DNA of 64,000 bases, from contig CAYJBY010000006.1 of the NCBI GenBank assembly GCA_964368645.1, positions 1-64,000 on the forward strand, read 5' to 3'. The stretch comes from JAEDHM01 sp964368645 (lineage in GTDB: Bacteria; Bacillota; Clostridia; Christensenellales; CAG-1252). The notes under the pieces were generated by a model. That model was not told the origin of the DNA. It did not search any database and saw nothing but the letters and a program-made list of their open reading frames with translations. Shown piece after piece: positions 17,132 through 27,184 of the stretch. The stretch's first letter is position 1; each line of letters starts with the position of its first letter. A program made the position numbers and the translations under genes.

Positions 17132-19765
17132 CTATTTTTTAATGAACCGCGACAACTTCTCGAATAAAACCGTCACGTCGATAGGTTTTGCGATATGGTC
17201 GTTCATACCCGACTCAATCGCCTGTGCTACGTCCTCTGCGAAAGCGTCCGCCGTCATCGCCAAAATCGGTATGGTTTTTGCATCCGCCCTACCGCTGTTC
17301 CTTATTTTCGCGGTAGCTTGATAACCGTCAACCTCAGGCATATGAATATCCATCAAAATAAGGTCGTAGGTACCCTGCGGTTCGGCGAGGAACATATCCA
17401 CCACTTCCCGTCCGTTCCAAGCGCTGTCCACGGTAAGACCTGAGTGCTGTAAAAGGTGCTTCGCGATTTCCATATTCATAGTATTGTCTTCCGCCAAAAG
17501 CACTCGCTCTCCCTTGAAAGACGCCGCGTTGATTTTGCCTTCCGCGGCGGTGAGCTTAGGCATATGGCAAATATTGGCGAGCATATCCAGTATAGCCGAC
17601 TGGAACAGCGGCTTAGAAATAAACTGGCTGACGCCGAGTTCCGCCGCCTTGTCCGCGATTTCGGTAAAATCATAAGCGGTGATAACGATTATCGGAACGT
17701 CGGGCTTTGCGACATGCCGCAACTGCTTAATAGTCTCGATGCCGTCCATATTAGGCATACGCCAGTCAATCAAACACACGCTGTAACCGTCGTTCGCTTT
17801 CGCCGCCTCGTCATAAACCCGAACAGCCTGAGCTCCCGACGTAACCGCATCACTGCGCGCGCCGCAACGCTCGAACAGTAAGCGGATATAATCGCAGGTG
17901 CTTTGGTCGTCGTCCACGATTAAGGCTTTGATGCCGCTGAAATCGTAAGTGCCGATGGCATTAGGCTGTTTGGTGCGTTTGAAATCCAAATCCACGGTAA
18001 AGACAGAGCCTTTACCCACCGTGCTTTCGACCTTAATCGAACCGTTCATCAGCTCTACGAGATTTTTGGTAATAGTCAAGCCGAGCCCCGTACCGCCGAA
18101 CCGTCTGGAGATAGTGGAGTCCGCCTGCTCGAAGGGCGTCCAGATATGCGAGAGATATTCCTCCGTCATACCTATACCTGTGTCCGTCACCTCGAAGTGG
18201 ATATGCACAGAATCCGCGTATATTTCCGTTTCGTCAATTTTCAGTACCACCTTTCCGCCCTCGGGCGTGAACTTAATCGCGTTGGAAAGAAGGTTGGCAA
18301 TTATCTGATTAACTCTTAGCTGGTCGCCCACGAACCACTCCTCGCAGAGCTTCCCGAGAATAACGTCGAACTCCACGCCCTTAGCGGACGCTTGAGAGTA
18401 AAACACGGTAGTTATGGAGGAAATTAGCCCCTTAAAATCAAACCGCTCGTTGGCAACCTTGATTTTGCCGCTTTCGATAGCCGACATATCCAGCACGTCG
18501 TTGATAACGGAAAGCAAATGCTTGGAAGCGATACCGCTTTTGCAAAGGCAATCCAAGGTTTTCATCTCCGCTTGACGGCGGCTAGCCTCGTCTGTAGTCT
18601 TGGCAAGCTCGTCCTGCGCTATGGTGTTGTATCCGATAATGGCGTTCAAGGGAGTACGGATTTCGTGAGACATTCTGGACATAAAATTGCCCTTGGCAAG
18701 ACTTGCCACCTCTGCCTCGCGAGTCTTGATTCCGAGTCTTCTGTTAAGGAAAATCGCGTAAGTCATATCCACGGCGAACAGTGCGATAAACGCCGCAATA
18801 AACAAGTAATAGCCTCGTCCGACACTGCTCATATTGTGGAAAGATTCGATAGGTACCATACTCAACAGGTACCAGTCGGTACCTAATACCGGCGACATAA
18901 TATAAACGCAACTATTGTTGCGGTTATTATTGTAATACAACGGTTCGGGCACCTCTCCGTTTTTTAGCAAGGCAAGTATTTCCTTGCCCTTTGCGGAGGT
19001 AACGGAGGAATTGTACGACTTGAGATAGTCGATAAAATTCTTGTTTTGGAAAAACTGATTGGAAATGACGTAATCGCCGTTTTTGTCGATTATTACGCTG
19101 CTGAAATTAAAATACGAATAGTTGTCGGTGCGGTTGTTAGAGTCAAGGGTATTAGTAACCTTCACACTCGGGATAACCAGCATTAAAGTTTTGTACATCG
19201 CGCCGTCGTCGGAGTTAAGCCTAACGCAGGTAGTGACGGCAAAAGCGTTGTCTAGGTCAAAAGCGTCCGTAAACTCGGTGGCAATACGGATTTTGCCCAC
19301 CGTGCCTTCGGAAGCTGTACTGAAAATGTTAGCCAGCGTCCGATATGAACCCACGTCATACATTTTGGACTCCTCCGAATAGGCGTTTACCTGTACGGTC
19401 GCAAAGCCGATATTGGCAATTGCAGTGCCTTCGTTGGTCTTATTATCCACCAACTGCCAGTTGTACTCGTCCAAGTCGTATATGGTGCGCATATAATCAA
19501 CCAGCTCGTCCTCGGTCATACCGATATTGCCGTGATAACTGCTGACAAAGCCTGCGACGTTTTGCACCCTGTTAGAATACGCGTCAAGCAAAAGCTCCGC
19601 CTTGTCCGCGGAAGCGTCGGTTAAGGTGCGCAGGTTCTCGATATTCTGCGCGGTAGAAAGGGTTGCTGCGTCTTCCGACAGCAAAAAGATTTAAAAGATA
19701 ATCATTATTACCAAAACTACGTTAATTATGGTAAGCAGCGAGATTTGTTTGGTCTTCATAGGCAT
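17132..19765 (-). pseudogene. Hybrid sensor histidine kinase, interrupted by an in-frame TAA in its first membrane helix
   Basis: The long open frame (17132-19684, 850 residues from a TTG) contains an extracytoplasmic dCache-like sensor (about 30-285) and a membrane helix (292-313). A HisKA domain follows with MSHEIRTPLN (His340), then an HATPase (N-box NQIIANLLSNAIKF, G-boxes DTGIGM and GGTGLGLTI) and two receiver domains (Asp640 in LIDWRMP, Asp779 in LMDIHMP). Upstream and in the same frame lies MPMKTKQISLLTIINVVLVI followed by MIIF, a textbook N-terminal signal anchor with GGAG before its ATG. A TAA at 19691-19693 separates the two. Without that helix the sensor could not be exported, so the gene is probably dead or reads through at low level. 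A sequencing error is possible. It lies next to a damaged solute-binding lipoprotein gene. Confidence 0.8.
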
Positions 19766-19920
19766 TCACGCTCCGCCGTAACGGCGGTCTTTGTCGGAAA
19801 TTCGGCAATCCCTTTCAGTTTGTGATTTTATTGGTTGTTTGCTTGGATAGGTATCATTTTGGCTTTCGCCGATACCATTCCGCTTTTCGACTGTATCGGT
19901 CGGGAATTCGCCCGACTGCG

Positions 19921-20361
19921 TTATCGATTAATTGCGGTACTTGGCAAACTCCTTCTCCAAAAGGTCAATATAATAGTTGAGTTTGCAGAAAGCCAAGCTG
20001 TGGTTTCCGCGCCGGTTACTGCATCGGTGGTCGTGTTCTCGCTGTAAACGGTGTCACGGTTAAAATACATATCCACTGTTCCGTTTTTGAAGAGGGTAAC
20101 GGCGTTCTTGCTGTAGTTATCCACTTCCTTAATCGTAACGGTCACGTTGGGATAACGACTCATAAAGTCGTTGGCTAACAGGTTCATCGCGCTGTTGGCT
20201 TCCTCGGGTACCGCAATAGAGATAGCCGCAGGCGTAGTGGTATCCAGCCCCGGTAGGCTCTGATAGGTGCGTTCCGTCTTCTCGTTGTTACACGCGGTAA
20301 AAGCTAATACCGTGCTAAGCGCAAGTATCAATGTTAAAATAAGTACGATAAATTTTTTCAT
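19921..20361 (-). pseudogene. Solute-binding lipoprotein remnant
   Basis: Starting at 20361 the frame encodes a lipoprotein signal (MKKFIVLILTLILALSTVLA then FTACN, a lipobox with acylated Cys) and the first lobe of a periplasmic-binding-type protein. It is far too short (about 146 residues) and ends in a nonsense-like tail. In another frame at the same end one reads KLNYYIDLLEKEFAKYRN followed by a stop, which looks like the true C-terminus. The simplest view is an internal deletion with frameshift. The gene lies upstream of the broken sensor kinase and probably supplied its ligand-binding input. A minus-strand promoter is present at 20522-20550. Confidence 0.65.
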
Positions 20362-20521
20362 TAGAATTTCCCCATTTATATCGGTAATTCGCAAACGTCA
20401 AGCATTGATTCCCTTTTAACAGAAAAAAACGTCGATAACAATCCCCATTATTCAAAAAATTAGGCTCCCTAATCGCCTGACTGCTCGTCAAATGGTTCTC
20501 ACAAATTAAGAATGTATTAAT

Positions 20522-20550
20522 ATTATAACATAACAATTAAAAAATTACAA
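20522..20550 (-). promoter_or_regulatory. Promoter of the lipoprotein/kinase remnant cassette
   Basis: On the minus strand TTGTAA (20545-20550), a 17-bp spacer and TATAAT (20522-20527) precede a leader of about 150 nt. The leader contains a small TTAGG-GAG-CCTAA hairpin followed by six T, a possible attenuator. The remaining bases to 20863 hold T-rich sequence and no gene. Confidence 0.6.
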
Positions 20551-20863
20551 GGGAAAACTATCCATCTTAAACGCAGGTTTTTCCGTGTTTTTCAAGGGTT
20601 TTTTCGCCCTTTTTCGTCCGCTTTTTTTGCGGAGATTATTATTCTAAAGGTAACGGCTTGCGGATTCTCCGCATAGGATATGGTAGAGATACAACCAAAG
20701 AAAAAACCGTTTCAAACACCCCCGACAACCTAAGCCAAGCCCGATTACAAGTCGCGTTTGGCTTTTTCGTTTCCGCGCCTTATCTATCGCTTCTGCCGCC
20801 GCGTTGCGCTTTGCGCAAGCAGTACGTTAAACCGCTTACGATAAAATGCGGCTTTTTCGTTTT

Positions 20864-21850
20864 TTACACCTTATAGTACATTTGATTACGGCTTGTCGGC
20901 TTATCGGGAACGGTCATTCCTATAAGCCCTGCCCGTAATGCAGGAAGAAGATAGTTCTTCCTAAAGCCGTCCCGTGATTTCAGATTCAGCTTTTCCATTA
21001 TTTCCAGTGCGGTCATAGGATATGCGCTCATAACCCCCAACAGCTCGCTTATCTGCTTGCTAAGGTGATTATAGTGCCTTATCGTATCCTTCGCTATGTC
21101 CTTAATTGCCGAATTGATTGCGTTAAGCATAAAAACGATAAAGCGATTAGACTTGCCCTCGCCTGTGGAAAGCCTGATAGCTTCATAATATTCCGCCTGA
21201 TTATCCTTGATAATACTCTCTATCGGTATCCACTGAAAAATAGGCTTCCAGCTAGCGAGAAGAGCAGTTTGCCACAGTCGCCCCGTTCGCCCGTTGCCGT
21301 CTCTAAAGGGGTGTATAAACTCTAATTCGTAATGAAATACGCTGGATTTTATGAGCATCTGCGTCTTGCTGTATTTAACCCAGTCAAACAACTGCGACAT
21401 AAGCTCGGGAACCATCTCGTGCGAGGGCGCAACGTGGATTACCTCGCCGTTTTCGTTGTACACGCCCACCTGCACGGTACGTAATCGTCCTGCCTCGGAT
21501 ACAAGTCCGCTCATCATAAGTCCGTGGGTTTTCAACAAATCCTTAAGCTCGTAGGGATTGAGGTTTTCAAGATTATTGTAGGCGGTAAATGCGTTCTTGA
21601 CTGCGTAAATATCCTCTTGCGGTCCCAAAACGCGCCTGCCCTCTATAACGTCCGTTACTTGGTCAAGCGTTAAGGTGTTGTTCTCAATGGCAAGGGAAGA
21701 ATGTATTGATTTAATTCTGCTTACGCGCCTTAATCTCGGCAGTTTTTCCAAGTCGTTAATACCTGAAAGCTGTCCGAGCATTTCCATAATCTCGGAGGTT
21801 AGTTCAAGCATTTCGTCCGTAATATCATAAGGCGGTATATAGGTATCCAT
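20864..21850 (-). CDS. Fic-family protein (AMPylase-type) with C-terminal winged helix
   Basis: The 328-residue protein is counted from ATG 21850, where GGAGG precedes the ATG by 6 bp; a longer reading has no such site. It has the Fic core motif HPFRDGNGRTGR starting at His180 and the inhibitory-helix motif SSLAIENN (51-58, S/TxxxE-type), so it is a class II, self-inhibited Fic protein. The C-terminal 70 residues look like a winged-helix DNA-binding or recognition domain (MTALEIMEKLNLKSRDGFRK). Fic enzymes transfer AMP or related groups to target hydroxyls; solo Fic proteins of this kind often regulate themselves or DNA gyrase-like targets. There is no antitoxin-like partner beside it. Confidence 0.92.
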   Translation of the reverse strand: MDTYIPPYDITDEMLELTSEIMEMLGQLSGINDLEKLPRLRRVSRIKSIHSSLAIENNTLTLDQVTDVIEGRRVLGPQEDIYAVKNAFTAYNNLENLNPYELKDLLKTHGLMMSGLVSEAGRLRTVQVGVYNENGEVIHVAPSHEMVPELMSQLFDWVKYSKTQMLIKSSVFHYELEFIHPFRDGNGRTGRLWQTALLASWKPIFQWIPIESIIKDNQAEYYEAIRLSTGEGKSNRFIVFMLNAINSAIKDIAKDTIRHYNHLSKQISELLGVMSAYPMTALEIMEKLNLKSRDGFRKNYLLPALRAGLIGMTVPDKPTSRNQMYYKV

Positions 21851-22541
21851 AAGCAACCTCCGTTTCGGTATGTAAGCATTATACTTCAAAAGCGGAAATA
21901 AAGTCAACGACTTACACATTATCTTACATATTATCTTACATACTTTCTTACATATTGTTATTGACGTATTCCGAAAAAATATCCGATAAACAGGGCATTT
22001 TTATTGATTGCGCCATATCTTGCCGCAACCCTTAATAACCGCTGTGCTTTTATCCGCGTTTTCAGAGATATTTTGATTGCAATTTGCGAATAGTTATCGT
22101 TATTTTTAACCGCAATTTTACAGTTGTTTTCGACTGTGTTTTAGGTTGTTTTTTCTGCGTTTTTATCACACTTTTTTGAGTCATTATACCGCTTCTCGTT
22201 GCTTTTTATCCGAATTTAACTGCTATTTTCCGTGTTTTTAAGGTGCATTTTAACGTGATTCTTGTACATATTTAACCGCATTTTTGAGTTACTTTGACTA
22301 CTTCGTTTTCGACTGCATTTTCTTGCTTTTTCTGTGTTTTTATCACACTTTTTTGAGTGGTTTTGAACACGGTTTTTGAATGTTTTTTGTTGTTTTTTCT
22401 GCCTTGTTTCGTTGCTTTTTACACGTGTTTTTCAGGGCTGTTTTCGCCCCCTTTTTCGCGCCCTTACCGCCGTTTGTTTTTCGCTTTTCTGCGCCCCGTT
22501 ATCTACCGCCGCAACTCCATAGGGCAAATCCGCTAAAACTA
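21851..22541. other. T-rich intergenic region without genes
   Basis: About 690 bp of strongly T-biased sequence lies between Fic and pyrophosphatase. It contains a 22-bp direct repeat (TTTTTATCACACTTTTTTGA then GT) near 22160 and 22338, surrounded by degenerate copies of CGTGTTTTT and GTTTTCGACTG. No reading frame with a ribosome site is seen. Confidence 0.6.
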
Positions 22542-22571
22542 TTTACAATTGTCGCGCGGACGTTGTATAAT
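22542..22571 (+). promoter_or_regulatory. Promoter of ppa and the downstream oxidoreductase genes
   Basis: TTTACA (22542-22547), an 18-bp spacer and TATAAT (22566-22571) precede the ribosome site CGGAGG and the ATG at 22612. Confidence 0.7.
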
Positions 22572-22611
22572 ATAAAAATAGTTTTGTCTTATAATACAAC
22601 GGAGGTATTTT

Positions 22612-23157
22612 ATGAACATTTGGAAGGACTTTAATCCGGCAAGAATTATGCCCAACGATTTTGTGGCGTGTATCGAAATTCCCAAGGGCTGTAAGAACAA
22701 ATACGAGTTGGATAAGGAGAGCGGCTTTTTGATTTTGGACAGAGTGCTTTTTACCTCTACCCATTATCCTGCCAACTACGGATTTATTCCTCTCACCTAC
22801 GCAGACGACAAGGACCCTCTTGACGTTCTGGTGTTAAGCAGTGAAAACATATCCTCCCTTGCGCTGGTAAGAGTCTATCCCATCGGCGTTTTGGCGATGA
22901 AGGACGATGGCGCGTTCGACTACAAGGTCGTAGCCATACCCTTCGGTGATCCCACCTGGAGTTCCTTCAAGGAGCTGGAAGACTTACCCAAGCACATTTT
23001 TGACGAAATCGCACACTTCTTCAACGTATATAAAACCCTTGAACACAAGGAAACCGTTATATTGGAGGTTATGGGCAGGAAGAGAGCCGAGGAAATCGTA
23101 GCCGAAGCGATTACGATGTTCCGCGACAAGTTCGGACTTCCCGACAGCAGACTATGA
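22612..23157 (+). CDS. ppa: Inorganic pyrophosphatase, family I
   Basis: The 181-residue soluble enzyme hydrolyses pyrophosphate to two phosphates, pulling nucleotide and amino-acid activation forward. The family I metal motif DDKDPLDVLVL (about 65-75) is present, as are YPANYGFIPLTY and the conserved KxxE-type helix at the C-terminus. Length is normal for the prokaryotic enzyme. It has its own promoter and shares four bases (ATGA) with the following oxidoreductase, so the two are translationally coupled. Many clostridia use family II enzymes instead. Confidence 0.95.
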   Translation: MNIWKDFNPARIMPNDFVACIEIPKGCKNKYELDKESGFLILDRVLFTSTHYPANYGFIPLTYADDKDPLDVLVLSSENISSLALVRVYPIGVLAMKDDGAFDYKVVAIPFGDPTWSSFKELEDLPKHIFDEIAHFFNVYKTLEHKETVILEVMGRKRAEEIVAEAITMFRDKFGLPDSRL

Positions 23158-24587
23158 GCGAATTTTACGACGTAATAGTAATCGGCGGAGGCGTGGTAGG
23201 CACCGCCGTACTGATGAATCTTTCACGCTACCGTCTGAAAACCCTTTTACTGGAAAAGGCGGACGACGTAAGCTGCGGCGCGTCCCGTGCCAACAGCGGT
23301 ATCGTTCACGCAGGATACGACTGCGTACCGGGCACCCTTAAGACGCGTTTTAACGTAAGGGGCAACGCCCTTTATCCCGAGCTGTGCGCGGAGCTGGACG
23401 TTCCCTATCGGAAAACAGGCTCTCTCGTGGTAAGCGGCAAGGACGGTTTGGACGGCTTGCAGGTACTGCTTGACAGAGCGCAGAAAAACGGCGTTAAGGC
23501 AAGCATTATCGGCAGAGAGGAGATACTCGCCATCGAGCCTAACGTGGCGGACGGTATCGAATACGCGCTTTTTGCTCCCGAGGCAGGCATCGTTTCCCCG
23601 TACAAGCTGACTATCGCCCAAGCGGACTACGCCGTGCTTAACGGCGCAGAGGTCAAGCTGAGCGCGGAAGTTTTATCCGTCAAGCGCACAGACAAGGGCT
23701 ATATCGTCACCACCAGGGCAGGCGTTTTCGAGGGTAAGGTCGTTATCAACTCCGCAGGCGCGGGCTGTATGGATATTAACGCTATGCTGGGCGAAAAGGT
23801 TTCCCCCGTGGAATACAGAGTCGGCGAATACTTCGTGCTGGACAGCGCGGAGGGCGTCAACGTCCACACGGTGATTTTCCCTCTTCCCACCGCGGCAGGC
23901 AAGGGCATACTGGTTGCACCCACCGCAGACGGCAACGTGATTTACGGGCCCACCTCCACTCCTACCGAGGACAGAGATGACGTTTCCGTATCCCTAGCCG
24001 GACTTGACGCCATCAGAGCAGGTATCGGCAAAACCTACAAGGCGGTCAATCTCCGCAAGGTCATTCGCGTTTACGCAGGTATGCGTACCGAGGTAGGCGG
24101 TGACTTTATAATCGAAAAATCCGATATTAACGAGGGCTATATCAAGCTGTTGGGAATATGCTCCCCCGGACTGACCTCGGCTCCTGCAATAGCGGAGTAC
24201 GTAGCGGAATTGGTAAGCGGATTTGTTCCCCTTGTCAAAAAGGAAAAGCTGAACAAGCTTCCCCCTCACAAAAAATTCACCAAGCTGAGCAAGAGCGAGC
24301 TGGACGCGCTTATCGCCCAAGACTCCAAGTGGGGCAGACTGATTTGCCGTTGCGAAAAGGTTTCCGAAGCGGAAATCGTCAACGCGATTCATTCCCCCGT
24401 GCCTGCCGTCACCGTTGACGCGGTTAAACGCAGAGTAAGAGCAGGAATGGGACGCTGTCAGGGCGGCTTCTGTGCGCCTAGAGTTATCGAAATACTATCC
24501 CGTGAGCTTAACGTCCCCGTTACCGCCGTGAAAAAGGGCGGCGAGGGCAGCGAAATTGCGGTTTGCCGCGTTAAAAGCGGTATTTGA
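23154..24587 (+). CDS. GlpA-like FAD oxidoreductase with BFD-type [2Fe-2S] domain
   Basis: The 477-residue protein has an N-terminal Rossmann fold (VIGGGVVGTAVLMNLSRY, 10-27), the DAO-family signature SGIVHAGYD and a C-terminal BFD/Fer2_BFD-like domain with four cysteines (ICRCEKVSEAEI and GMGRCQGGFC). This is the Firmicutes-type anaerobic glycerol-3-phosphate dehydrogenase or 2-hydroxyacid oxidase architecture. The next two genes (an NAD/FAD oxidoreductase and DUF1667) complete the usual three-subunit set that passes electrons from the substrate onwards. The start overlaps the ppa stop. The substrate, glycerol-3-phosphate or another hydroxyacid, cannot be settled from sequence alone. Confidence 0.88.
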   Translation: MSEFYDVIVIGGGVVGTAVLMNLSRYRLKTLLLEKADDVSCGASRANSGIVHAGYDCVPGTLKTRFNVRGNALYPELCAELDVPYRKTGSLVVSGKDGLDGLQVLLDRAQKNGVKASIIGREEILAIEPNVADGIEYALFAPEAGIVSPYKLTIAQADYAVLNGAEVKLSAEVLSVKRTDKGYIVTTRAGVFEGKVVINSAGAGCMDINAMLGEKVSPVEYRVGEYFVLDSAEGVNVHTVIFPLPTAAGKGILVAPTADGNVIYGPTSTPTEDRDDVSVSLAGLDAIRAGIGKTYKAVNLRKVIRVYAGMRTEVGGDFIIEKSDINEGYIKLLGICSPGLTSAPAIAEYVAELVSGFVPLVKKEKLNKLPPHKKFTKLSKSELDALIAQDSKWGRLICRCEKVSEAEIVNAIHSPVPAVTVDAVKRRVRAGMGRCQGGFCAPRVIEILSRELNVPVTAVKKGGEGSEIAVCRVKSGI

Positions 24588-24596
24588 GGAGGCAGG

Positions 24597-25829
24597 ATGA
24601 AATACGACGTAGCGGTAATCGGCGGTGGTCCCGCCGGAATGGCGGCGGCATTAGCCGCTAAGGAAAAGGGCGCAACGGTAGCGATATTCGAGCGCGACGT
24701 AAGGTTGGGCGGCATACTCAATCAGTGCATACATAACGGTTTCGGACTGCATTACTTCAAGGAAGAGCTGACAGGACCGGAATACGCCAAGCGTTTCCGC
24801 GATAAGGTGCTTGCTTCCGAGATAGACGTATATCTGGAGGCAATGGTGCTGTCGGTGGACACGGCGGCGAAAAAACTCACCTTTGTCAATCCCACTAACG
24901 GATTTAACGAGGTAGAGGCCAAGTCCATAGTTTTGGCTATGGGTTGCAGAGAGCGCACCGCAGGAGCAATCAACCTGCCCGGCAGTCGTCCGGCAGGCAT
25001 TTACACCGCAGGTATGGCGCAAAGGCTTTGCAACGTCAACGGCTATATGGTGGGTAAAAAGGTGGTAATATTAGGCAGTGGCGACATAGGCTTGATAATG
25101 GCGCGCAGAATGACTTTCGAGGGTGCAGAGGTCAAGCTCGTAATGGAGTTAATGTCCTATTCCGCAGGTCTGAAGCGTAACATAGTCCAGTGCTTGGACG
25201 ACTATAATATTCCTCTTAAATTCAGCTACACCGTCACAAGAGTAGTGGGCAAGAGCCGTCTTGAGGGCTTATATATCGCCCCCGTGGACGACAAGCTCCG
25301 TCCTATTCTTGACAAGGAAGAGTTTATCGAGTGCGACACCCTATTGCTTTCCGTGGGACTTATCCCCGAAAACGACTTGGTAAGCGGCACTGATATCGAG
25401 TTTTCAAAAATCACCTCGGGCGCGGTGGTGGACGAATACCGTCAAACCTCGGCGGAGGGCATTTTCTCCGCAGGCAACGTACTGCACGTTCACGACCTGG
25501 TGGACAACGTAAGCGAGGAAGGCACCTTAGCAGGCGAAAAAGCGGCGGAATACAGCAAGGGAGCTTTGCTCCTCGGCGACAAAATCCCCGTTACCGCCAC
25601 AAGCGGCGTGAGATACGCTCTGCCCCAATACGTTTACGGCGGCGAGGGAACGGTTAGGATTTATTTCCGTGTGGGCGCGGTGCATAAAAAGGCAACGCTC
25701 AAGGTCGTATCGGGCGGCGAAACCGTTTTAAGCAAAAAGTATATGATATTAGCACCGGGCGAGATGGAGTACGTCAGTCTGGACAAGTCAAAACTAAAGG
25801 GCGAGGTCACTCTTGCCTTGGAGGATTAA
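24597..25829 (+). CDS. NAD(P)/FAD oxidoreductase, second subunit of the GlpA-like set
   Basis: The 410-residue protein has two dinucleotide folds: VIGGGPAGMAAALAA (FAD, 7-21) and VVILGSGDIGLIMARRM (NAD, about 155-171). It also has the motif SAGNVLHVHDLVDN that closes the FAD site. The family resembles the electron-input subunit of CoA-disulfide or hydrogen-cyanide-synthase-type oxidoreductases and nearly always sits between GlpA-like and DUF1667 genes. GGAGGCAGG precedes the ATG; the gap to the previous stop is 9 bp and the next gene starts directly after its stop. The last 80 residues form an extra beta domain. Confidence 0.87.
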   Translation: MKYDVAVIGGGPAGMAAALAAKEKGATVAIFERDVRLGGILNQCIHNGFGLHYFKEELTGPEYAKRFRDKVLASEIDVYLEAMVLSVDTAAKKLTFVNPTNGFNEVEAKSIVLAMGCRERTAGAINLPGSRPAGIYTAGMAQRLCNVNGYMVGKKVVILGSGDIGLIMARRMTFEGAEVKLVMELMSYSAGLKRNIVQCLDDYNIPLKFSYTVTRVVGKSRLEGLYIAPVDDKLRPILDKEEFIECDTLLLSVGLIPENDLVSGTDIEFSKITSGAVVDEYRQTSAEGIFSAGNVLHVHDLVDNVSEEGTLAGEKAAEYSKGALLLGDKIPVTATSGVRYALPQYVYGGEGTVRIYFRVGAVHKKATLKVVSGGETVLSKKYMILAPGEMEYVSLDKSKLKGEVTLALED

Positions 25830-26168
25830 ATGAATACGATTTGCATTATGTGTCCTATGGGCTGTTCGTTAGAGGTCAACCAAACCCCCGAGGGCGTTAC
25901 GGTAGTCGGCAACACCTGCAAAAGAGGAGAGGTTTACGGCAAGCAGGAGCTTATATGCCCCGAAAGAATAGTCACCTCTTTGGTAAACGTAGAGGGCGGC
26001 GGCGTGCTTTCCGTCAAGACCTCCGCTCTGGTGAACAAAACCCTTATCTTCGATATTCTCAAGGAGCTTAAGGGCGCCACGGTCAAAGCCCCCGTTAAGG
26101 TGGGACAGGTTATTATCGAAAACGTAGCCGAAAGCGGCGCGGACATCGTAGCAACCGCAGAGCTGTAA
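25830..26168 (+). CDS. DUF1667 protein, small Cys-rich subunit
   Basis: The 112-residue protein has the family signature CIMCPMGC (5-12) and a further Cys in NTCKRGEVYG. Four cysteines in this layout suggest an iron-sulfur or other metal site. DUF1667 genes are fixed partners of the two preceding oxidoreductase genes in Firmicutes and are presumed to be the third subunit of the complex. Its ATG follows immediately after the stop of the previous gene, and the polymerase delta gene starts 2 bp after its own stop. Confidence 0.88.
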   Translation: MNTICIMCPMGCSLEVNQTPEGVTVVGNTCKRGEVYGKQELICPERIVTSLVNVEGGGVLSVKTSALVNKTLIFDILKELKGATVKAPVKVGQVIIENVAESGADIVATAEL

Positions 26169-26170
26169 TA

Positions 26171-27184
26171 ATGAAATACGTTGATTTCGCCAAAAAGACG
26201 GATACGGACGGTCTGCTCCCCTTTTATATACTGGAAGGGACGGATATGTACTGGCTGTACGCGGCTTACCGCAAGCTGCTGTCCTTTGCCGTTGACGATA
26301 TGGATATATCGGTTTTTTCCGATTTCAACGTATCCGATTTTGAGTTTGCGCTGTGCAATCTGACGATGAGCGGCGGCACGCGGTTCGTAGTCTTCAGGGA
26401 TTACAAGTTCAAGACCGAGGGCGCGAAGAGCGGCAAAAAATCGTCGAAAAAGGCGGAAACCGCCGCCAAGAAAACAGAGCCTACCGCGGTTAGCCCCACA
26501 GACGAGCTTAAGGCTTTTCTGCACAGGATACCCGAGGGGTGCTGTTTTATAATGTTCAACTGCACCGACCACGGCATAACCGAAAACCGTTTTACCTTCG
26601 ACAAGCTTTCCCCTGCCGAGCTTCGCCCCTACGTGGAGCGGCTGGCGAAAAGCAAGGGCTTAGAGTTTGCAGGCAACGCGGCGGGCATACTTATGGAATA
26701 CTGCCTTTACGATATGACTATGCTGGATACCGAGCTTACCAAGTTGGGAGCGTACGGGCGCACGCCTGTGACGGCGGCGTTGATAGAAGCGACCGTGATT
26801 CCTGCGGTGAGCTACCAGTACTACGAGTTCGCGGACAAGGTGGCGTCAGGCAAATACGCGGCGGCTTACGGCTGTCTGGACTACCTTACGCAGGGTAAGG
26901 ACGCGGAAAAGGTTAGGTTCATATCGTCCTTAGCCACCTATTACCGTTCGGTATGGTTTACGAAATTCAGCGGCTTAACCGACGAAGCGTTGGCGGCAAA
27001 GCTGAAAAAGCACCCTTACGCGGTGAAACTGGCAAGACAAGTGGGAGCAAAATACGGCGCGGACGAGCTTAACGCTCTTTTGCGGCTGTTGTACGGACTG
27101 GAGTTCCGTATCAAATCGGGCAAAATCTCCGTGGGTGACGCGGTGGATTTGGCAATAGCGGAAGCGATAGTTAAGAAAAAATGA
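26171..27184 (+). CDS. holA: DNA polymerase III delta subunit (clamp loader)
   Basis: The 337-residue protein has the HolA start pattern LPFYILEGTDMYWLYAAYRK and the delta-type middle and collar domains ending in GLEFRIKSGKISVGDAVDLA. The delta subunit opens the beta sliding clamp in the clamp-loader complex. Identity is low, as is typical for HolA. A Lys/Ala-rich insertion (about 83-110) is unusual. The gene follows DUF1667 by 2 bp and shares four bases (ATGA) with the next membrane-protein gene, so it is embedded in the long + strand operon. Confidence 0.8.
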   Translation: MKYVDFAKKTDTDGLLPFYILEGTDMYWLYAAYRKLLSFAVDDMDISVFSDFNVSDFEFALCNLTMSGGTRFVVFRDYKFKTEGAKSGKKSSKKAETAAKKTEPTAVSPTDELKAFLHRIPEGCCFIMFNCTDHGITENRFTFDKLSPAELRPYVERLAKSKGLEFAGNAAGILMEYCLYDMTMLDTELTKLGAYGRTPVTAALIEATVIPAVSYQYYEFADKVASGKYAAAYGCLDYLTQGKDAEKVRFISSLATYYRSVWFTKFSGLTDEALAAKLKKHPYAVKLARQVGAKYGADELNALLRLLYGLEFRIKSGKISVGDAVDLAIAEAIVKKK

